From Gyrodactylus bullatarudis (taxonomy: Eukaryota; Platyhelminthes; Monogenea; Gyrodactylidea; Gyrodactylidae), in assembly GCA_012064415.1 (NCBI GenBank), contig SSNU01000154.1, positions 135,142-199,141 on the forward strand: a DNA stretch of 64,000 nucleotides. Reading direction: 5' to 3'. Position numbers and translations under genes: made by a program. The notes under the pieces were generated by a model, which saw nothing but the letters and a program-made list of their open reading frames with translations, was not told the origin of the DNA and searched no databases. Shown piece by piece: positions 51,001 to 64,000 of this stretch. How positions within the stretch are numbered: position 1 is the first letter of the stretch; every line of letters starts with the position of its first letter.

Positions 51001-53312
51001 AACAACTTTATATTCAATAGACTTTAGATTGTTTTGGAAGATTCATTTAATAAACAACGAAACAGCATTTGTATCTAAAGCCATGAAAGAGTACTGTGAA
51101 AAGAAGAATATTAAATTATTAAATAGTTTACCGTATCAAAGCAATGGTTTGGCAGAAGAAAATCATCGAAAATTTGAAGGAAAAATTCCTGCCAAAAGGT
51201 TCTTTGGAAGGAAAATCCGAATAGAATTTGAGTCACTAATCGCCAGAAATAAACCCACTGCTCAAGAAGAGACGAAATTTTAAAAAAGGGGAGAAAATTT
51301 CCTTAGGAAAGAATAAAGACAAGTGAGAAAAAGGAATCCCCACAGAAGCCAGAGGTATTGTCAACAAGATATTCGTAGAAGGTGGAAATAAAGAAAGCAT
51401 AAGACATGCTGAAAATCAAATAAATAAAAGGAATGAAAACTTTACAGAAAAAGAAAAAAGACCAACAAAGAAAAAAGAAATTGATGTACAAGAAGAAGTG
51501 CTAGAGAAGTACCGAAGCCAAATCTCGAATACAAGGTTCAAGTAGTTTCTAATAGTGTGAGATGGTAAAATTTTAATTACAGAATAATTAAATAACTCCT
51601 GAGTAGAGTAGGTACTTAAAATGAGGGATAACTGTTATGATATTGAAAATCAGAGCCTATTTCTGATAGGGGCATTTGCAATTTACGTCCATTCCACGCT
51701 TTTCTTAAGTCAAGCAAAACACGCTGTTAAATTAAGATCACAGGAGAAAAATGAAACATACGAAATTTAAAAACAGAACTCAAGGACATACTAAATCTAA
51801 AAATGTTTTCCATATGCGCTTACGTAAAAAGACATACTAATTCTGAATAAACAACCCTTTCTGATATCATATCTTATTATGGTTGACCGTCGCTCTGGAA
51901 ATAGGGTCTCTGCAGATCCTATTTGTATTGATTTTCCTATGACATTTCTAGGGCGAGGGTTAAAAATGACTTTAGTAGTAAGCTCTAAGAAGGGGTTATT
52001 CCAAGAGAATAGTGATGCTAATCGATAAATATCCACAGCAGGAACCTATATTGATTTTTTTCCATCTCAATAGCACTTTTATAGGTAATGCTTGGGGCAA
52101 GGGGTTGAACATGGTCAAAAAAGGCAAAACTAAGCCTCTATAAGCTTTGAGTTTCATTTGAGCTAAAATTTTGATACTTTTTGGGGAGATACTTTTTGAT
52201 TAAGGTTAATTTTGAACATATCCCCATTGTCTTTCATCATTTCTCGTTTCGTAACCATCAATTTAGTATTACATGAATATTTATTAAAAGTCATAAGAAA
52301 AATAGAAGAATGGTAAGATATCTAACATGTTTTATATGCTAAAACTGAATCAAATTGGAAAGAAATGCTCACTTTGATGATTATATCTTCTTGTCCGTAG
52401 GAAACTTTAATTCGAACTGGGGTAGGATTCTCTGATTTGATGCTAGCCTGTTTCTCCATAATTGCACGCATTGCATTCTAGAGTTAGAATCACAAAGTTA
52501 TTCTATTATTAAAATTGTGAAAAGTTTTCACGCATAAAATATAGATGAAAGCTGTAGTTAAAAATTACCTTGATTAATTCGAATAAAATATGATACAAAT
52601 GAGAAGGCACATATACCATGGTGAAATCTTTCAAAGTTTGAAGATCAGCATCAATTTCTAATTCAGGAGCTCCAGCGTAATAATGATTGCATAGATATTT
52701 TGCATTTTCATAGGCATCCAAGATGATCTCATGGATATTGCAGTCTGGATCGATTGTCCCAATAAGACGTCTCGGTGTTTCTTTCTGAGGGCCAAATAAG
52801 ATTACATGTTGATTAATCAACATTCTAATACTAATTCTCATCATGTAGAATCTATCAAGAAAGTATTGCAGCTGGTTATTGGTAATGATATCAACACCGT
52901 GGCGTTCTCTGAGTTCAATGAGACCTTCTGCCATTGTGGTGACTACATCACTATGCCTTTGACGAATATTGTCTAATTTTTTTGTGAAATTGTCAATATT
53001 TTTTTCATCAAACTTGACTCCTTCAAAGTCAATAAGATCCCGGAAACTAGCTTCATACCAGCTTATTACTAGAGACACAGAAGGAGTTTTCAACAAGTTA
53101 TCTGGAAGGAGATGAATTTCTTGCATTATATTGGCTAAACGGACTGGTAATTCTTGACTCAAGAATACAGTAGACTTTAAAGAATTTTTACCACTCGATG
53201 CAAAATTGGTCAATTTTTCTAAAGATAGCGGTGTTGGTGAGAAAGATCCATATTTAACAAATTTTTCAGCATATTTGCCACTCAAAGCCTGAAATATTCG
53301 AGTCAATCTCAT
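48078..53312 (-). CDS. PDK: Pyruvate dehydrogenase kinase (mitochondrial)
   Basis: PDK phosphorylates pyruvate dehydrogenase E1-alpha in the mitochondrial matrix and turns the complex off. Exons 53312-52569, 52477-52373 and 48419-48078 give 396 residues, close to animal PDKs. The N-terminus MRLTRIFQALSGKYAEKFVK could be a targeting peptide. Regulatory domain: FLSQELPVRLANIMQEI, YFLDRFYMMRISIRML, LINQHVILFG. GHKL ATPase: ELIKNAMRA (N box, joined across an intron), ISDEGGGIPRS (G1), GYGYGLPLSRLYARYFTGDL (G2), GHGTDAIVYLK. It ends near IPVHDWSNQK like other PDKs. Introns are 91 and 3953 nt. The second is far longer than others in this class of gene here and is full of mobile DNA. BCKDK is less likely because of the PDK-type C-terminus. 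Confidence 0.95.
48920..49997. mobile_element. Non-autonomous inverted-repeat element (MITE-like)
   Basis: Bases about 48920-49084 and 49815-49997 are inverted copies of each other over roughly 165 bp with small indels (compare aatcttcgctgattatgta at 48968-48986 with its reverse complement near 49930). Each arm is itself rich in tatata motifs. The roughly 730-bp interior has no transposase or other coding. Superfamily unknown: termini look like tatatatattgcaatcaa but no target-site duplication was established. Confidence 0.85.
51029..51283 (+). pseudogene. LTR-retrotransposon integrase relic
   Basis: The plus strand reads NNETAFVSKAMKEYCEKKN then IKLLNSLPYQSNGLAEENH, the conserved integrase block around the second Asp (here Asn) and the catalytic Glu (LAEENHRKF). 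It stops at 51283. Related sequence may extend to about 51540 in other frames. Element type is probably Ty3/Gypsy. Confidence 0.65.
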
Positions 53313-53612
53313 TGCAATAATGCAAAATTGATTTTTTTCTCCAAAAACTCAAATATGCAACATAAAATAACAATAACAATCAATGTTCTAAATTTGTTTG
53401 GATAAATAAAAATTAAAGAGGCAAATATTCAGAAAGATTAAAGGAGAATGAAAATCTGCCACCTGCGTTAGTATGCCTTAAATGTCCATTTGATAAAGGA
53501 TTTACTTTTTGAATAACTAAAAATCAATCTTGTAACAAATTTACTTGATATATCTCTTAATAAATTGAATAGAATTCAATAATTTATATATCGAAGCTTT
53601 AAAAAGATAGAC

Positions 53613-56600
53613 ATGGCCAATAAAAGCTATATCAACTTTCAAAGCGGTGTCCAAAATCTTGACAAAGCCATTGATGATATTGCTTTTAAAGAAAAGTTTG
53701 TTGATTTACATTTTACGGATTCATTAATTTATAACTATTCGTTATTTTAGAAATTTATCAACTGAACCTAAACGAAGTGGACCTCCCTTACCTCCACCCA
53801 GAAATTTAAGCTCAAGATCCTCATATTCAATTCCTGTTGTTAATACCCTAGTTACTGGAAATTCAACTGAGCCTTCTTTCAAATCAAATCGAGATGATTC
53901 TTCAGGTTTGTTTGTAAAATAAAAGTTTAATTGGTTTAAATAAATCATTATTTATTACAGCACCAACTGGAGTTGCTACTCGGTACTCTCATTTAACTGG
54001 AAATATTGAAAAGAATGCAGAAAACCAGGATATTTCCCGCATTAATTTTCCAATTGCAGAAAAAATCCCCTCCGTTTTATCGAAGAGAAGTGAATTAACC
54101 GATCTCCTGATGAAACTTCTAATGAGGAGGATTTTCCTATTTCAATCGAATTCCAATAATCGATCCCAAAATACTCCTCAGAACAAGAATCAGAATTTAA
54201 ACAATGGTGATATCAACGCCAAGAAAAATGTAAGTTTTCTTTATCTGTCTCGTAATTCTAGACTTTTTTGATTTACTACACACACGAGTTTGACAAGTTT
54301 TGATATTTTTTTAGAAATTTATAACCAAAGTCTCATATCTCTTTATTTTGTCAGGATTACATTCAAGTGAATTTCATTTCTTTCTAATAGAAACTACATG
54401 AATTTTATTCAAGGTCACAGTTCAGACTTGGTTTTTTTCGATTTCTAAATACAGATTAGTCATTCTCAACAAGGCGGTTATAAAATGTATCCTTTAACGA
54501 AAATTGCTTTTCCTTTTACAAACATAGATATTTTTTCTTTGAATTTGACTCTAAGCCTTCCATACATACTTGCTTCAGATGAAAAACTCGTTGGGAGATA
54601 GTAATAAAAAATTTCTTCAGCCTATCACGTCAGATTGACAGTTTACTTGAGAGAGGTTTCCTTGAACTTACAATCTAGAACTACAAAGTATCAAGATATA
54701 TTTAGAACTCCACTGGCTTATTGTTTTCCTGTTGTTAACAGAAAGTTCTTGAGCTGAAAGTAACTTTTGGTCAAAATTATACACCAAATATAGTAAGAAT
54801 TGCGAATACAAATACTACTTTTTATGACTATTGTTGAAAATGTGTAATATGAGCTTTGAGTCACCTGTTATTATGTTCATTGATCTTCTTTACAGAGTGC
54901 TAATGATGATGCTATCAGACTGATGCAATACCTAGTTCTCATCATATTCGCAGAAGACCATCAGGCCTTTTCCATTGAAGGGTATCCTTCGGCATTACGA
55001 GTGCACTTTGGCCGAGATAAAATCGATGAGCCAAGCCAGGGGGAAGCAACTAGTGAGGATAATGTACCCATGTTCCATTATGAATTAAACAAGTTTCCTG
55101 GCCCCTATTGTAAGTATTATGCGCATGTTATATACATTGTCCTAGCTTGTTATTAAATATTACAAAATATTCTCCATCTAAATTGATACATTTCTGCCAA
55201 CGAAGTTGATTGATTCCATCAGCGTAGAAATCTTGAGTTTTTCAATCAATAGAGGTGATAAAGCCATAAATTTTGACATCTCTTACATGATGTGGGCGAG
55301 CGCTATCCTGTTGATATGAAATGTTGCCGAATCTTGGAGATTTCTCCTTCAATTTGATAACAATTTGCTTCATCAAGTCTAGATATCTTTGAGAGGTAAC
55401 TATCCGACCATAATCCATCAGGAGATGGTTGAGTCTTCTTTAAACCGACTCGTTTCCAAGACCTTTTTCGACTCTGATGTTACGATCTATATTAGTTTAT
55501 TACTCATGTTCTGATTCATCAGTTTATTTTGAGGCACACGTCAAATAAAATTACAAAAAGAAAACGAACAGCTAGATAATTAATTAGACATTCACTCCCT
55601 CTTTATCGCTGTATAAATTTGATAAAAATAAAGAAAAACAGATGAAGATTGTTAAAATAAAACAGAAAAGGTTCTTATTAAAGTGACGATGACTCTTATT
55701 CCAAGGAAATAAAATTGATTTATTATTTGCATAGAAGAGTCACATGCTTTGCTTTTGACTGATTATAATTATAGAATTAGTTTCTTTCGAATATAGATAT
55801 TTACCAATTTATTTTAGATAAATGTTTGTGAATAATTATTCCCTATGACACAAATTAATCAGACATTTGAGACAAGGTAGAATCAATTTGTAGATATATT
55901 TAGAATTAGTACGCTTATAATGTATGAGTAAATTATTGCAAAAGTGTTATACTTCTTAGAAATCCCCCAAAAGTTGATTATAATCTTTCTGTGGTCATAA
56001 ATGTCGTTCCAATATTTTGACTGAAAATCTTCTTGAATCTTTTCCAATCGAATGGATTTTTACAACAAAAATAGAGCCTTATCACAATAGAAATTTGAAA
56101 AAAAATGTATTATTTTTTGTAAATTATAATTTGCGTCTATTTCAGGTCACTTTGACAAACAAGGCATACCACAATGTACTTCCGATGAGGATAATAATTT
56201 CCATTCAACCTCAAAGCCTACAATTATTTGCCGTGGAGATAATTCTGAATCCGATGAGGATGAAGAGATACTTGATAATCTTGTAGGGAATCATGAAAAA
56301 ATTAATCAAATTGGTGAGTGAAAAATTGTCTTGAAGATGTGCAATGAAAAAATACTTTAAAATTCGTGCAGGTTTATTTCCTTATTATTTCTGGGATTAT
56401 CACAAGAAAATTGTCATATTAATCAAGATATTTATCAAATTGAAATTAAACTTTATTAAGCTTTAATAAATTCCTTGGCAGTTGGGAAATAATGCAATAC
56501 TCTGTCTGAGAAAAGAAATTCTCCATCAAACACTGTAAATGTTATAAATCTTTTTTTCCGAATCATAACGAATGTCTCATGAATTAGATTCTGGAAAATA

Positions 56601-59600
56601 CAACATAATCTGATGAAAAGTACAAAATCTTTATCATCTATAGATTATAATTTATATTTATATATAGGAGTCAAAGAGGATAATATTAATGTGAGAAATT
56701 ATCCCAATGATTACATGGCCCTTCCCGAAGGAACAACAATGAAACAGTTGAAGAGCTCCGCCCTACAAGCACTATATGGCTTAGTGATGGCTTCACAAAT
56801 TGATCCGTCAATACGACAAAGAGATCTTCATATTGTTCGTCTCCTGGCCAAAATACATCAGTATTACAATTTACTGGCTAGCAAGCTAATTCATGCAATC
56901 CAAGAGAATATCCCATTAGTCCGGATCATTTTGCAGATGAATGAAAAGAGTCCTTTTGATGAAATTGACGAAGATAACTCGAATCAGAGTCCTCTAGCTG
57001 AATTGGCGGCCCTTGTAAGACTCTCATTTCAGCCAGAAGTTCGTCAAGTAATCTCAGATCTTGGCGGAGTTTATGCCCTTATCAATCTTCTAAGATGGGA
57101 ACATGCCCTATGGACCGAGTTTATTCATCAATCTGGTACAAATCCAGTTTTAATGAAAGACACCTATCAGCACCTTCAGCAGAGCATTGTCTTGCGCCGT
57201 TACATTTGCATGGCGTTAACCAATCTAACATTTGGTTCAGCTGAGAATAAGGCCATCGTCTGTAAGCGGCGTCTTTGTCTCGAATCATTGGTTTCTCAAC
57301 TCGAGATTGATAATGAAGACTTGAAGCAGGTTGCTGCAAGTGTTCTTAGAAATCTTAGCTGGAAGACCACTCTTATGATCCGACAATCTCTCAGAAAGAC
57401 ACACGCATCTAAACGACTCATGAGGGCGGTTCTAATTGCCCAGAGAGACTCCACCATAAAGAATATGCTGAGTGCCTTGTGGAATTTGTCTTCACACTCG
57501 AATTCTAACAAGAAATCAATTTGCAGGTGAGCGATTCTTCTCTTGAGCAAGGTGATATAATCGCCTGTAGATTTCGAGAAATATTCAAATTTGTGTTTGA
57601 TCAAATTGTAGGTTTTATTTTTTTGCTCTAAAATGTTTATTATGGTTCGCATTACAATTCTAAACAACTTGTTACGTCAAACTTATGATTGACCTCTTCT
57701 GGTTTAGAAGCTATGCTCTCTCAAATATCAATTAGCAAATGTGAAAAATTCAAATCACTTTCTGAAGATGTTTGGACTGGCGCTGGAGATTTTCCTTACA
57801 TTGACATGTGTGAAAATAGCTGAAAATTAGGGGAAATCTCAAAAATGACCATAAACGGTGAAAAATTTAGTTTTTTTATTTTTCAAGATCTGAATGAATT
57901 TGCTCATTCAATAGAGAACTAAATTTTAGGAAAAATCATTTTGAATTATACATTTTAAATTCTAATGCATTCTTAAGAGCTTTGGGATTTATGGGTATCA
58001 GATTAATGAAATTTATGAATTCAATCTTTGAAAATCTTCTCTTCTGTGTAAAAGCCTTCAAATGGCCCAGAATATTGTACAGGAAAAACAAATATTTTGT
58101 GTTTCTCTCATACACATGTTTTTTTATTCAATCAATTTCAACTTTTTTCTATTTTATCATTATAATTTGGATGCTATGTATAAAGTATTGAATAATAAAA
58201 GTCTACTGCAACAACAAATAGCTATGCAGAACAAATTATCTAATACATTTGAGTGATACTAAAGTTTAAGAAAGAGAGTACTCACGCACAGTACTCTTTC
58301 TCTCTCTCTCTCTCTCTCTCTTTTCGATAAAATATATATATAGTTATTGATGAGATCAAGTTCATTCTATAAACTTTCATTCTTTCAAGATAATGTGTAC
58401 TGCGAGTTATTATTATTTTCTTCAATAGGTAAAAGTTAGCCTCATAATCTTCTAGTCTTAGCCCATTCTCTAGTATTCTTTCCTCGTTAATTATTATTAT
58501 TATTATTCGATGTGTTAAAAGATTAACTACAATTCAATAGGCGATACTTTGACTCTGGCATAATTGACTTTACAGTACTACCTTCTCACTTAAGTTGCTT
58601 CTTCTATTCCAAATCAGTAAGATCTGAAATTGGGTTTATAATAAGATATATATTAAGACTTTAGATGATTATTCCTATGTTGACTCAAGTTTTAATATAT
58701 CTTTTTATAAAGTTCAATATCTAAAAGATTTTGGTGAATTTACACTAAGAATAAATAGTATAAAAAATCTTTTTTTTAAACCATACTACTTGTTAGTTTA
58801 TAATTTTTAGAATATGATCAACATTTTTCTGGAAGAGGCTTTGGATTATTATTTCATTATAATAATAATTATTGAATTCATAAAATATTTGTGTTCACAA
58901 CTCTTTGGAGAGAATTATTCTTCATATTAACTAAAGTCTTAGATTTCAAAAAACTTATGTTTATTTAATATACAAATTTCAAAAAATGATAAAATTAATT
59001 TTCCAGTGTTGACGGGTTTCTCGAATTCTTTCTCCGGACAATCCAAAGACAATTCGAAATCCTCAAGTCATCTAATGATTCTTCACTCCTCTTGGTTATC
59101 GAGAGTTGTGCAGGTATCTTGAGGAATTTATCCCCAATCATTGCATCCAATGAATATCATCGGTAAGTTCTCTTGACTTATTTTTTTTCGCTTGAGAAAT
59201 ACTTTTGAATTAAAAATATGTTGAGTTTATATTTTTAAAAATCATCCGGTAGAATTTCATTATTCAGATGGTTTTTTCAAATAAATAACATTATAAAATT
59301 GAAGTTCGATTATCTCTGAAACCCCATGTATTTGATCAATCAAAAAAGTGGCAATTTTAATAGCGAATCATGCAGGTAGACTGTTAAAATACGAGGAAAA
59401 AGAGTTCTAAACATTGAGTGTCAGTTGAAAAATAATTTTTTTCATAAAATTTTTGAGCAAAATACAAGCTGTAACTTGAATGCAAGAAGGTGTAATCTGT
59501 TGAAATTTGATAGAAAAGACTGTAAAGCAAACACAAACTTAAAAGTCAGTACAGACTAAACTTCGAGAAATTCCTGCAAAAATTATTTTTATAAATTTGC

Positions 59601-62600
59601 AGAAATAAAAAATTTTGAACAGAAAATTTAATATTTATGCTCACATTTTGGATGATTCAAGTCTTTGGAATCTAAGAATTCACTTTGCTCATCCAAAGAA
59701 CAATTAACATCTCAACAAATAGTGTCTATCTAATAAGTGATTAAATTTCATTCATTACCTCCTGTACTTGTACAGTAACTTCTCTTTAGCTTATCAGAAA
59801 TGATTTTGTATTCTAAAAATATTAAACATTAATTTACCCAATAAAATAACACCATGAAAAACGATACTTGAACCATTTTTCTGGTAATTACTGTAAGTCA
59901 TTTACAGATATTCAAAATTTCGCATTTCTTTGAAAATACCTATGAAATTTCTATAAATTAAAATCATTCGAAATTTATTTTACAGAATCAGGAATTTTCT
60001 GAAGCTTAATGCAGACAGTTAATTATATACGCTTATTCTATTCTTTTTGAATTTTTAAAATTCACAAGTATCTTTTGATAATTATTATAATTTCTCAATT
60101 ATAATTGTGTAATCTCGAAAAATAGAAGCTTTACTTTTGGTTGTATCACGAAAAATTTAAAGGCCTGCATTTGAATCATTCAGACTTGTTGAACTATGTG
60201 TACTGTACTACGGAAAGGGTATGATCCATATGAAAATAGATTTTATTTTGTACAATTACACAGAGGACGAAACAAAATAAATAAAACAAAAATTTTGTTA
60301 ATTGTTTGTCTAGGTAGAAATTTGTACTGTACTCCAACGAATATGATTTATGTCGAAATGATGAATTAATTGCATAATAAAAAATATAATTTAGACATTT
60401 CTTTCGAAATTAAATGGATCTTAACCGAATTTATCTTTTTTTCCACCTTCAACCAGGATAAACTTTACAGAGTTGAATGGATACGCCATCATGATTGACC
60501 AACTGAGTAGTCACAGTTCCCTGACAGTCTTGGTGAATATGATCAACTTCCTACATACCCTAACACAAGTGAATGCCTGGCCTTATTTGGATACGCGAGA
60601 AATGAAACAGTTGATATCATGTCGAGCCCTACAAGTGCTCAAGGAAATATCTTTAAGTAAGCTCCTCAAGATAATGATTCTTAAATTCTATTTGAGCATA
60701 ATTTTGATAAAAATTGATATTAAAAAAACTTTTTAAATGAATTTCATGGTTATGCTTCTTATTTCCGACACGAATACTATTTTCGATGTAAAAAGGCAAA
60801 AACATATTTGATAATCAAGATATTCAAAATTTAACTGTTTTTTTACTAAGATTTCATTGGAAATTGGTTTGCAGATTGAAAAATTTAGGACTTTTAATCA
60901 TGAATAAGGCTTTTCGAAACATGTTGCAACAGAAAATCATGCTAACTACTATCTATCGTTGAGGTTTACAATTAAACTCTTCTCTACTGAACATGTTTTC
61001 AAACATTATTTTCTTATTTTCTTTTGATTGGAATCTTTTGACTCGCTTCATAGCCGGAAGAGGATCATGTCAGTCTGAATTGAAATACAGTAATAGCATG
61101 AATACTATTGATACAGTGATCATATGACTTAAAATTTGAGAATTAATCCTTCATTAATCGTCAAATGTACGCATTTCTCCCCCTCCCTTCTCCCCAGATT
61201 TATGCCAACTGTCTAAAAATATTTTTTAACAAAAAATACTTTTTCCTTTTTCTTGTTTACGCTGTACTTTGGAGATTGTCTAAAAAATCTCTTTCTCTCA
61301 TCGACTAATTTGCTTACTTTTCATTTTCTAGATTCCCATCACAAGGCATTAGTGCAAACAGCTGAGGCTGTTTGTAACAACCTAATAGCCTGGTCGCCCA
61401 ACGTTCAGTATTCCATGGAGAATCAACCCGAAAATCGTCTAGTTGAAGACAATAAATCTCAGCATTTGTCAAGCGCCGAGGTTGTCTATCGCCGGCGTAT
61501 GAATAATCGCAGTCGAAATCCTAGAATCGGCTATTTATCGGTGGTCTTTGAGACTGACTCTGATTATTACCATAGTAGTACTGATGACGATGAAGTGGAA
61601 ACATCAGAGGATGAAAATATCACCCCTGATGACGAGGATAGTGGGATCCCATGTGAGGGTAGTGGCACTAAGCAAAATGAAATGATGCTCACTAAGAATC
61701 ATACTCAAGATCATTCTATAGACGAGAAAATACAAATCTATGCAACTGAGGGCAGTCCATGTGCCAATGGTAGTCTCTTAAGTTCCTCACTCAACAGTGA
61801 AGAGGAAGAGTCAGACGGCAATAAGGAAAATAATGATGAGTGAGTCAAATATTCTCCAAACTCGTAACGCTTTCCAATAATCTCCGAATTTTCTGATCTT
61901 TACACTAGTTCCTTTCTTTGATCTTGTTATGGGTTTGGCTTTGAAGAGTGGAAATATATTGGGCAAGTACTTTAATATTAAGCTACTAACTAGGTGAACC
62001 ATACTTACTCATGGGTTACAATATAAACAACAGATTAATACAAAAAGTCATAGTGTTCTTTTAATTGGCTCATATTCAAACACCACAACAGATTTAGATT
62101 CCAAGATTTTTTAGTTAGATTATGTGTCATTCTAAAAATTAGTTAAATGCATTAGCTGTTGATTATTACAGGTTTTTTTGCTTGAGAATACTACACCAAG
62201 TTTTATTTCAATTGGTATTCAACTCAAAATGTTTTTCTTTTATTTGAACAAAATTATTCAAATTCTCTCTTACAAGAGTACACCCATTAACTTGTTATTA
62301 TTTTATAAATTTTATTTGAATTTCAAGAAATCTTTTGCAATGCTAAAGTTTCTCATTTAGGATTATTCCAAGGCTTGTCAAAAGAGGGATGGGGTGTTTT
62401 CTGTTCACCAAGTTGAATACTTTTTATGAACAAAGTCCTGAATGAAAATCGTAGACTTTTTCTAATGCCTTTTCAACCATCTTGACCTGAATAATAATAT
62501 TCAAAGATCTTTTGAAATCTCACATACATATAAGTACTTTGTTAAACTATACCTGATATACAGTAATATTAGAAATATTAGAGTGTTAACACTACTCTTT

Positions 62601-63327
62601 TACTCTTTTACAATCAAATCAGTAAACAAGACTAACTTGATGTTATAGACCTTAGGCTTGTCTAATAGATATTTAAATGTACTTTTAATGTCTAATAAAT
62701 ACAGTAGTTATTACATTCAATACAAGTCTTGAATCTTGTTCACTTTCATACAAATAATAAAACTTTGTAAACAATAGTTTTTACCCGTATTACCTAATTT
62801 TATTAACATTCTTAACAAATTGATAAAGAAATTACTTCTTTACGTCTAAGAGGAAAAGAAGCCTTTATTTTTTACCAAATTTCAAATTCATCAAAAAGCT
62901 CTAATATCGTTTAATGTGTTTTGAAAACTCCTATATTCATGAATCTTTATAAAAAAGGTGATTTATTCTTTATCGGGTTTTGAATAGAGTAACTCTCATA
63001 AAGATCATTTTCTATCTGGATCCTTCTTTTGATAGAGGCATTTTTAAAGGTTATCTTCCCGTTGAACAGACTTGAATTCAAATGGGTATCGAATTTTTCT
63101 ACTCATGAAAATTGTTACAATTTTGTCATATATCTGGATCTATTTTGATTGGAAAAAAACCTTAATTATCTTGTCAATTGTTTCATTATCAAATATTCAT
63201 GGCAATAGAATATACTCTGCAAATGGTCTTAAAACATGCCAGGAAAAACCACATATTTCTTGGACATACATTAATCTTTTGAAAAACCAAAATGAATCTA
63301 GAGTGGAGAACCACTCTTCATCTCAAG
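53613..63327 (+). CDS. APC: Adenomatous polyposis coli (APC) homologue, 3' partial
   Basis: APC scaffolds the beta-catenin destruction complex in Wnt signalling and binds the cytoskeleton. Phase-consistent exons: 53613-53695, 53751-53905, 53961-54229, 54896-55109, 56146-56313, 56668-57526, 59007-59162, 60457-60656, 61332-61839, 63209-63327. The armadillo region is clear: IRQRDLHIVRLLAKIHQYYN, LVRLSFQPEVRQVISDLGGV, LRRYICMALTNLTFGSAENK, VAASVLRNLSWKT, NMLSALWNLSSHSNSNKKSI, then VDGFLEFFL, CAGILRNLSP and AVCNNLIAWSP. An acidic Ser/Asp tail follows. The N-terminal exons (first three) are low-complexity, lack the usual coiled coil and join only by phase, so they could belong to another gene. No beta-catenin-binding repeats are seen before the edge. 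Confidence 0.85.
55150..55440 (-). pseudogene. Tc1/mariner transposase fragment
   Basis: Minus strand, inside an APC intron. It reads VTSQRYLDLMKQIVIKLKEK, then SYQQDSARPHHVRDVK (the QQDxAxxH block around the second catalytic Asp) and, after a deletion, DGINQLRWQKCINLDGEYF, the family's C-terminal block. Stops and a gap make it inactive. Confidence 0.7.
57527..59006 (+). other. APC intron with (TC)n microsatellite
   Basis: A 1480-nt intron. At about 58273-58321 a short inverted repeat (agagtactc, gtactct) runs into a CT dinucleotide array of about a dozen units. Nothing else recognised. Confidence 0.8.
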
Positions 63328-64000
63328 GTATTTGGCCGCATATACAAGTATTTTCGGATGTAAAATAGATAGTATCGCCTAACGGCTAAACTTTAGCCTA
63401 ATTCCAATCTGTGGATCATGCAAGTTTTTACATTCGGCTCATTTGATTAATAGAGCTGTCTTCTACTCTAGAGTTTTTTTAAAGTCCTCAAGTCTCAATT
63501 TACAAAAGCAAATAATCAGAGCAATTTAATTTGGTGAGGCATTAGTACTAGATAGATTTTTTTCTACATGAAGTCTAATTTTTTATTAAAATTATCCTCT
63601 CTCTCTTGTTCCAAAAGTAGTTTATTTTTTAATTTTCTTTGTTGAAAAAAAAAACATCTGATTTTTAATGATTCATAAACTGGTGCAGATTTCTTTTACA
63701 CCTCTACATATTGTTTCCCTACTAAAATTGAAAAAAATGTATAAATTTTGCTCATTCTGCCTTGATGTAGAAATGATAGAAAACATTTCTATGGAGATAG
63801 GAACGAAAGGAAGTATCATGATTCACTTACCTTTAGGAATGAAAATGCAGATAGGAATTGGAAGATGGAAAAACCCCTTTTTACTATATTTACCTTTATT
63901 TATTCAGGAGAAAATACACGAAAAATACATTTACCTTTTTATTGATGGGATATGTATATTTCATTCATTAATAATCTCCTTCCAGATGTATAGTGCTGAT
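63328..64000. other. Right end of the window
   Basis: Presumably APC intron sequence, since the last exon recognised ends at a donor site. No further exon or repeat recognised up to the edge. Confidence 0.4.

Larger units (their letters stand above)
48420..52372 (-). other. 3953-nt PDK intron carrying transposon remains
   Basis: Bounded by good splice sites that join SYGQEDIIIK to ISDEGGGIP in frame. It contains an inverted-repeat element at 48920-49997 and an integrase relic at 51029-51283 (own entries). The remainder is AT-rich without recognised features. Confidence 0.85.

Noticed and set aside
53742..53948. Minus-strand open frame of 68 codons
   Set aside because: Antisense to the second exon of the APC-like gene, whose plus-strand phases fit.
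62178..62360. Open frame of 60 codons as a further APC exon
   Set aside because: Composition is Phe/Leu/Ile-rich, there is no acceptor in the required phase, and no armadillo or APC repeat motif.

Overview
The window is AT-rich animal nuclear DNA with spliced genes, many decayed transposable elements and long gene-poor stretches. The host genes are bilaterian: PHACTR, a beta-secretase-type aspartyl protease, RPF2, RPL18A, a C2H2 zinc-finger protein, an AP180/PICALM clathrin adaptor, cytoplasmic PABP, an RFX5/7-type factor, a transgelin/calponin protein, Bicaudal-C, pyruvate dehydrogenase kinase and APC. The most telling trait is intron size: many introns are only 23-35 nt, inferred from reading frame and family homology. 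Introns this short are known among animals mainly from dicyemids and orthonectids, and short ones occur in some flatworms. The species cannot be named from sequence alone.

Layout: 1-1334 is a Merlin DNA transposon lying just upstream of, probably inside an intron of, PHACTR (1497-5530). 7282-12534 is a compact cluster: aspartyl protease (-), RPF2 (+), RPL18A (-) and a zinc-finger gene (-), with about 100 bp between the divergent protease and RPF2 starts and 121 bp between the convergent RPF2 and RPL18A stops. 12836-25700 is mostly transposon debris: LINE copies, a Ty3/Gypsy relic, a Penelope-like element with inverted ends and a foldback element, with one unrecognised spliced gene at 20.7-21.7 kb. 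25992-32808 is a second gene block: clathrin adaptor (+), PABP (-), RFX (-). 34046-42665 is again transposons: two opposed LINEs, Gypsy and KRBA2-type integrase relics, and a Penelope-like element. 44348-47069 holds transgelin-like and Bicaudal-C-like genes, 48078-53312 the kinase with a 3.95-kb transposon-filled intron, and 53613 to at least 63327 the APC gene, which probably runs off the right edge.

The genes form no operon or pathway. The housekeeping genes (RPF2, RPL18A, PABP, clathrin adaptor) have very short introns and tight spacing, while PHACTR, PDK and APC carry introns of hundreds to thousands of bases that hold transposon remains. The most unusual signals are the ultra-short introns and two hammerhead-ribozyme-like folds attached to the Penelope-like elements.
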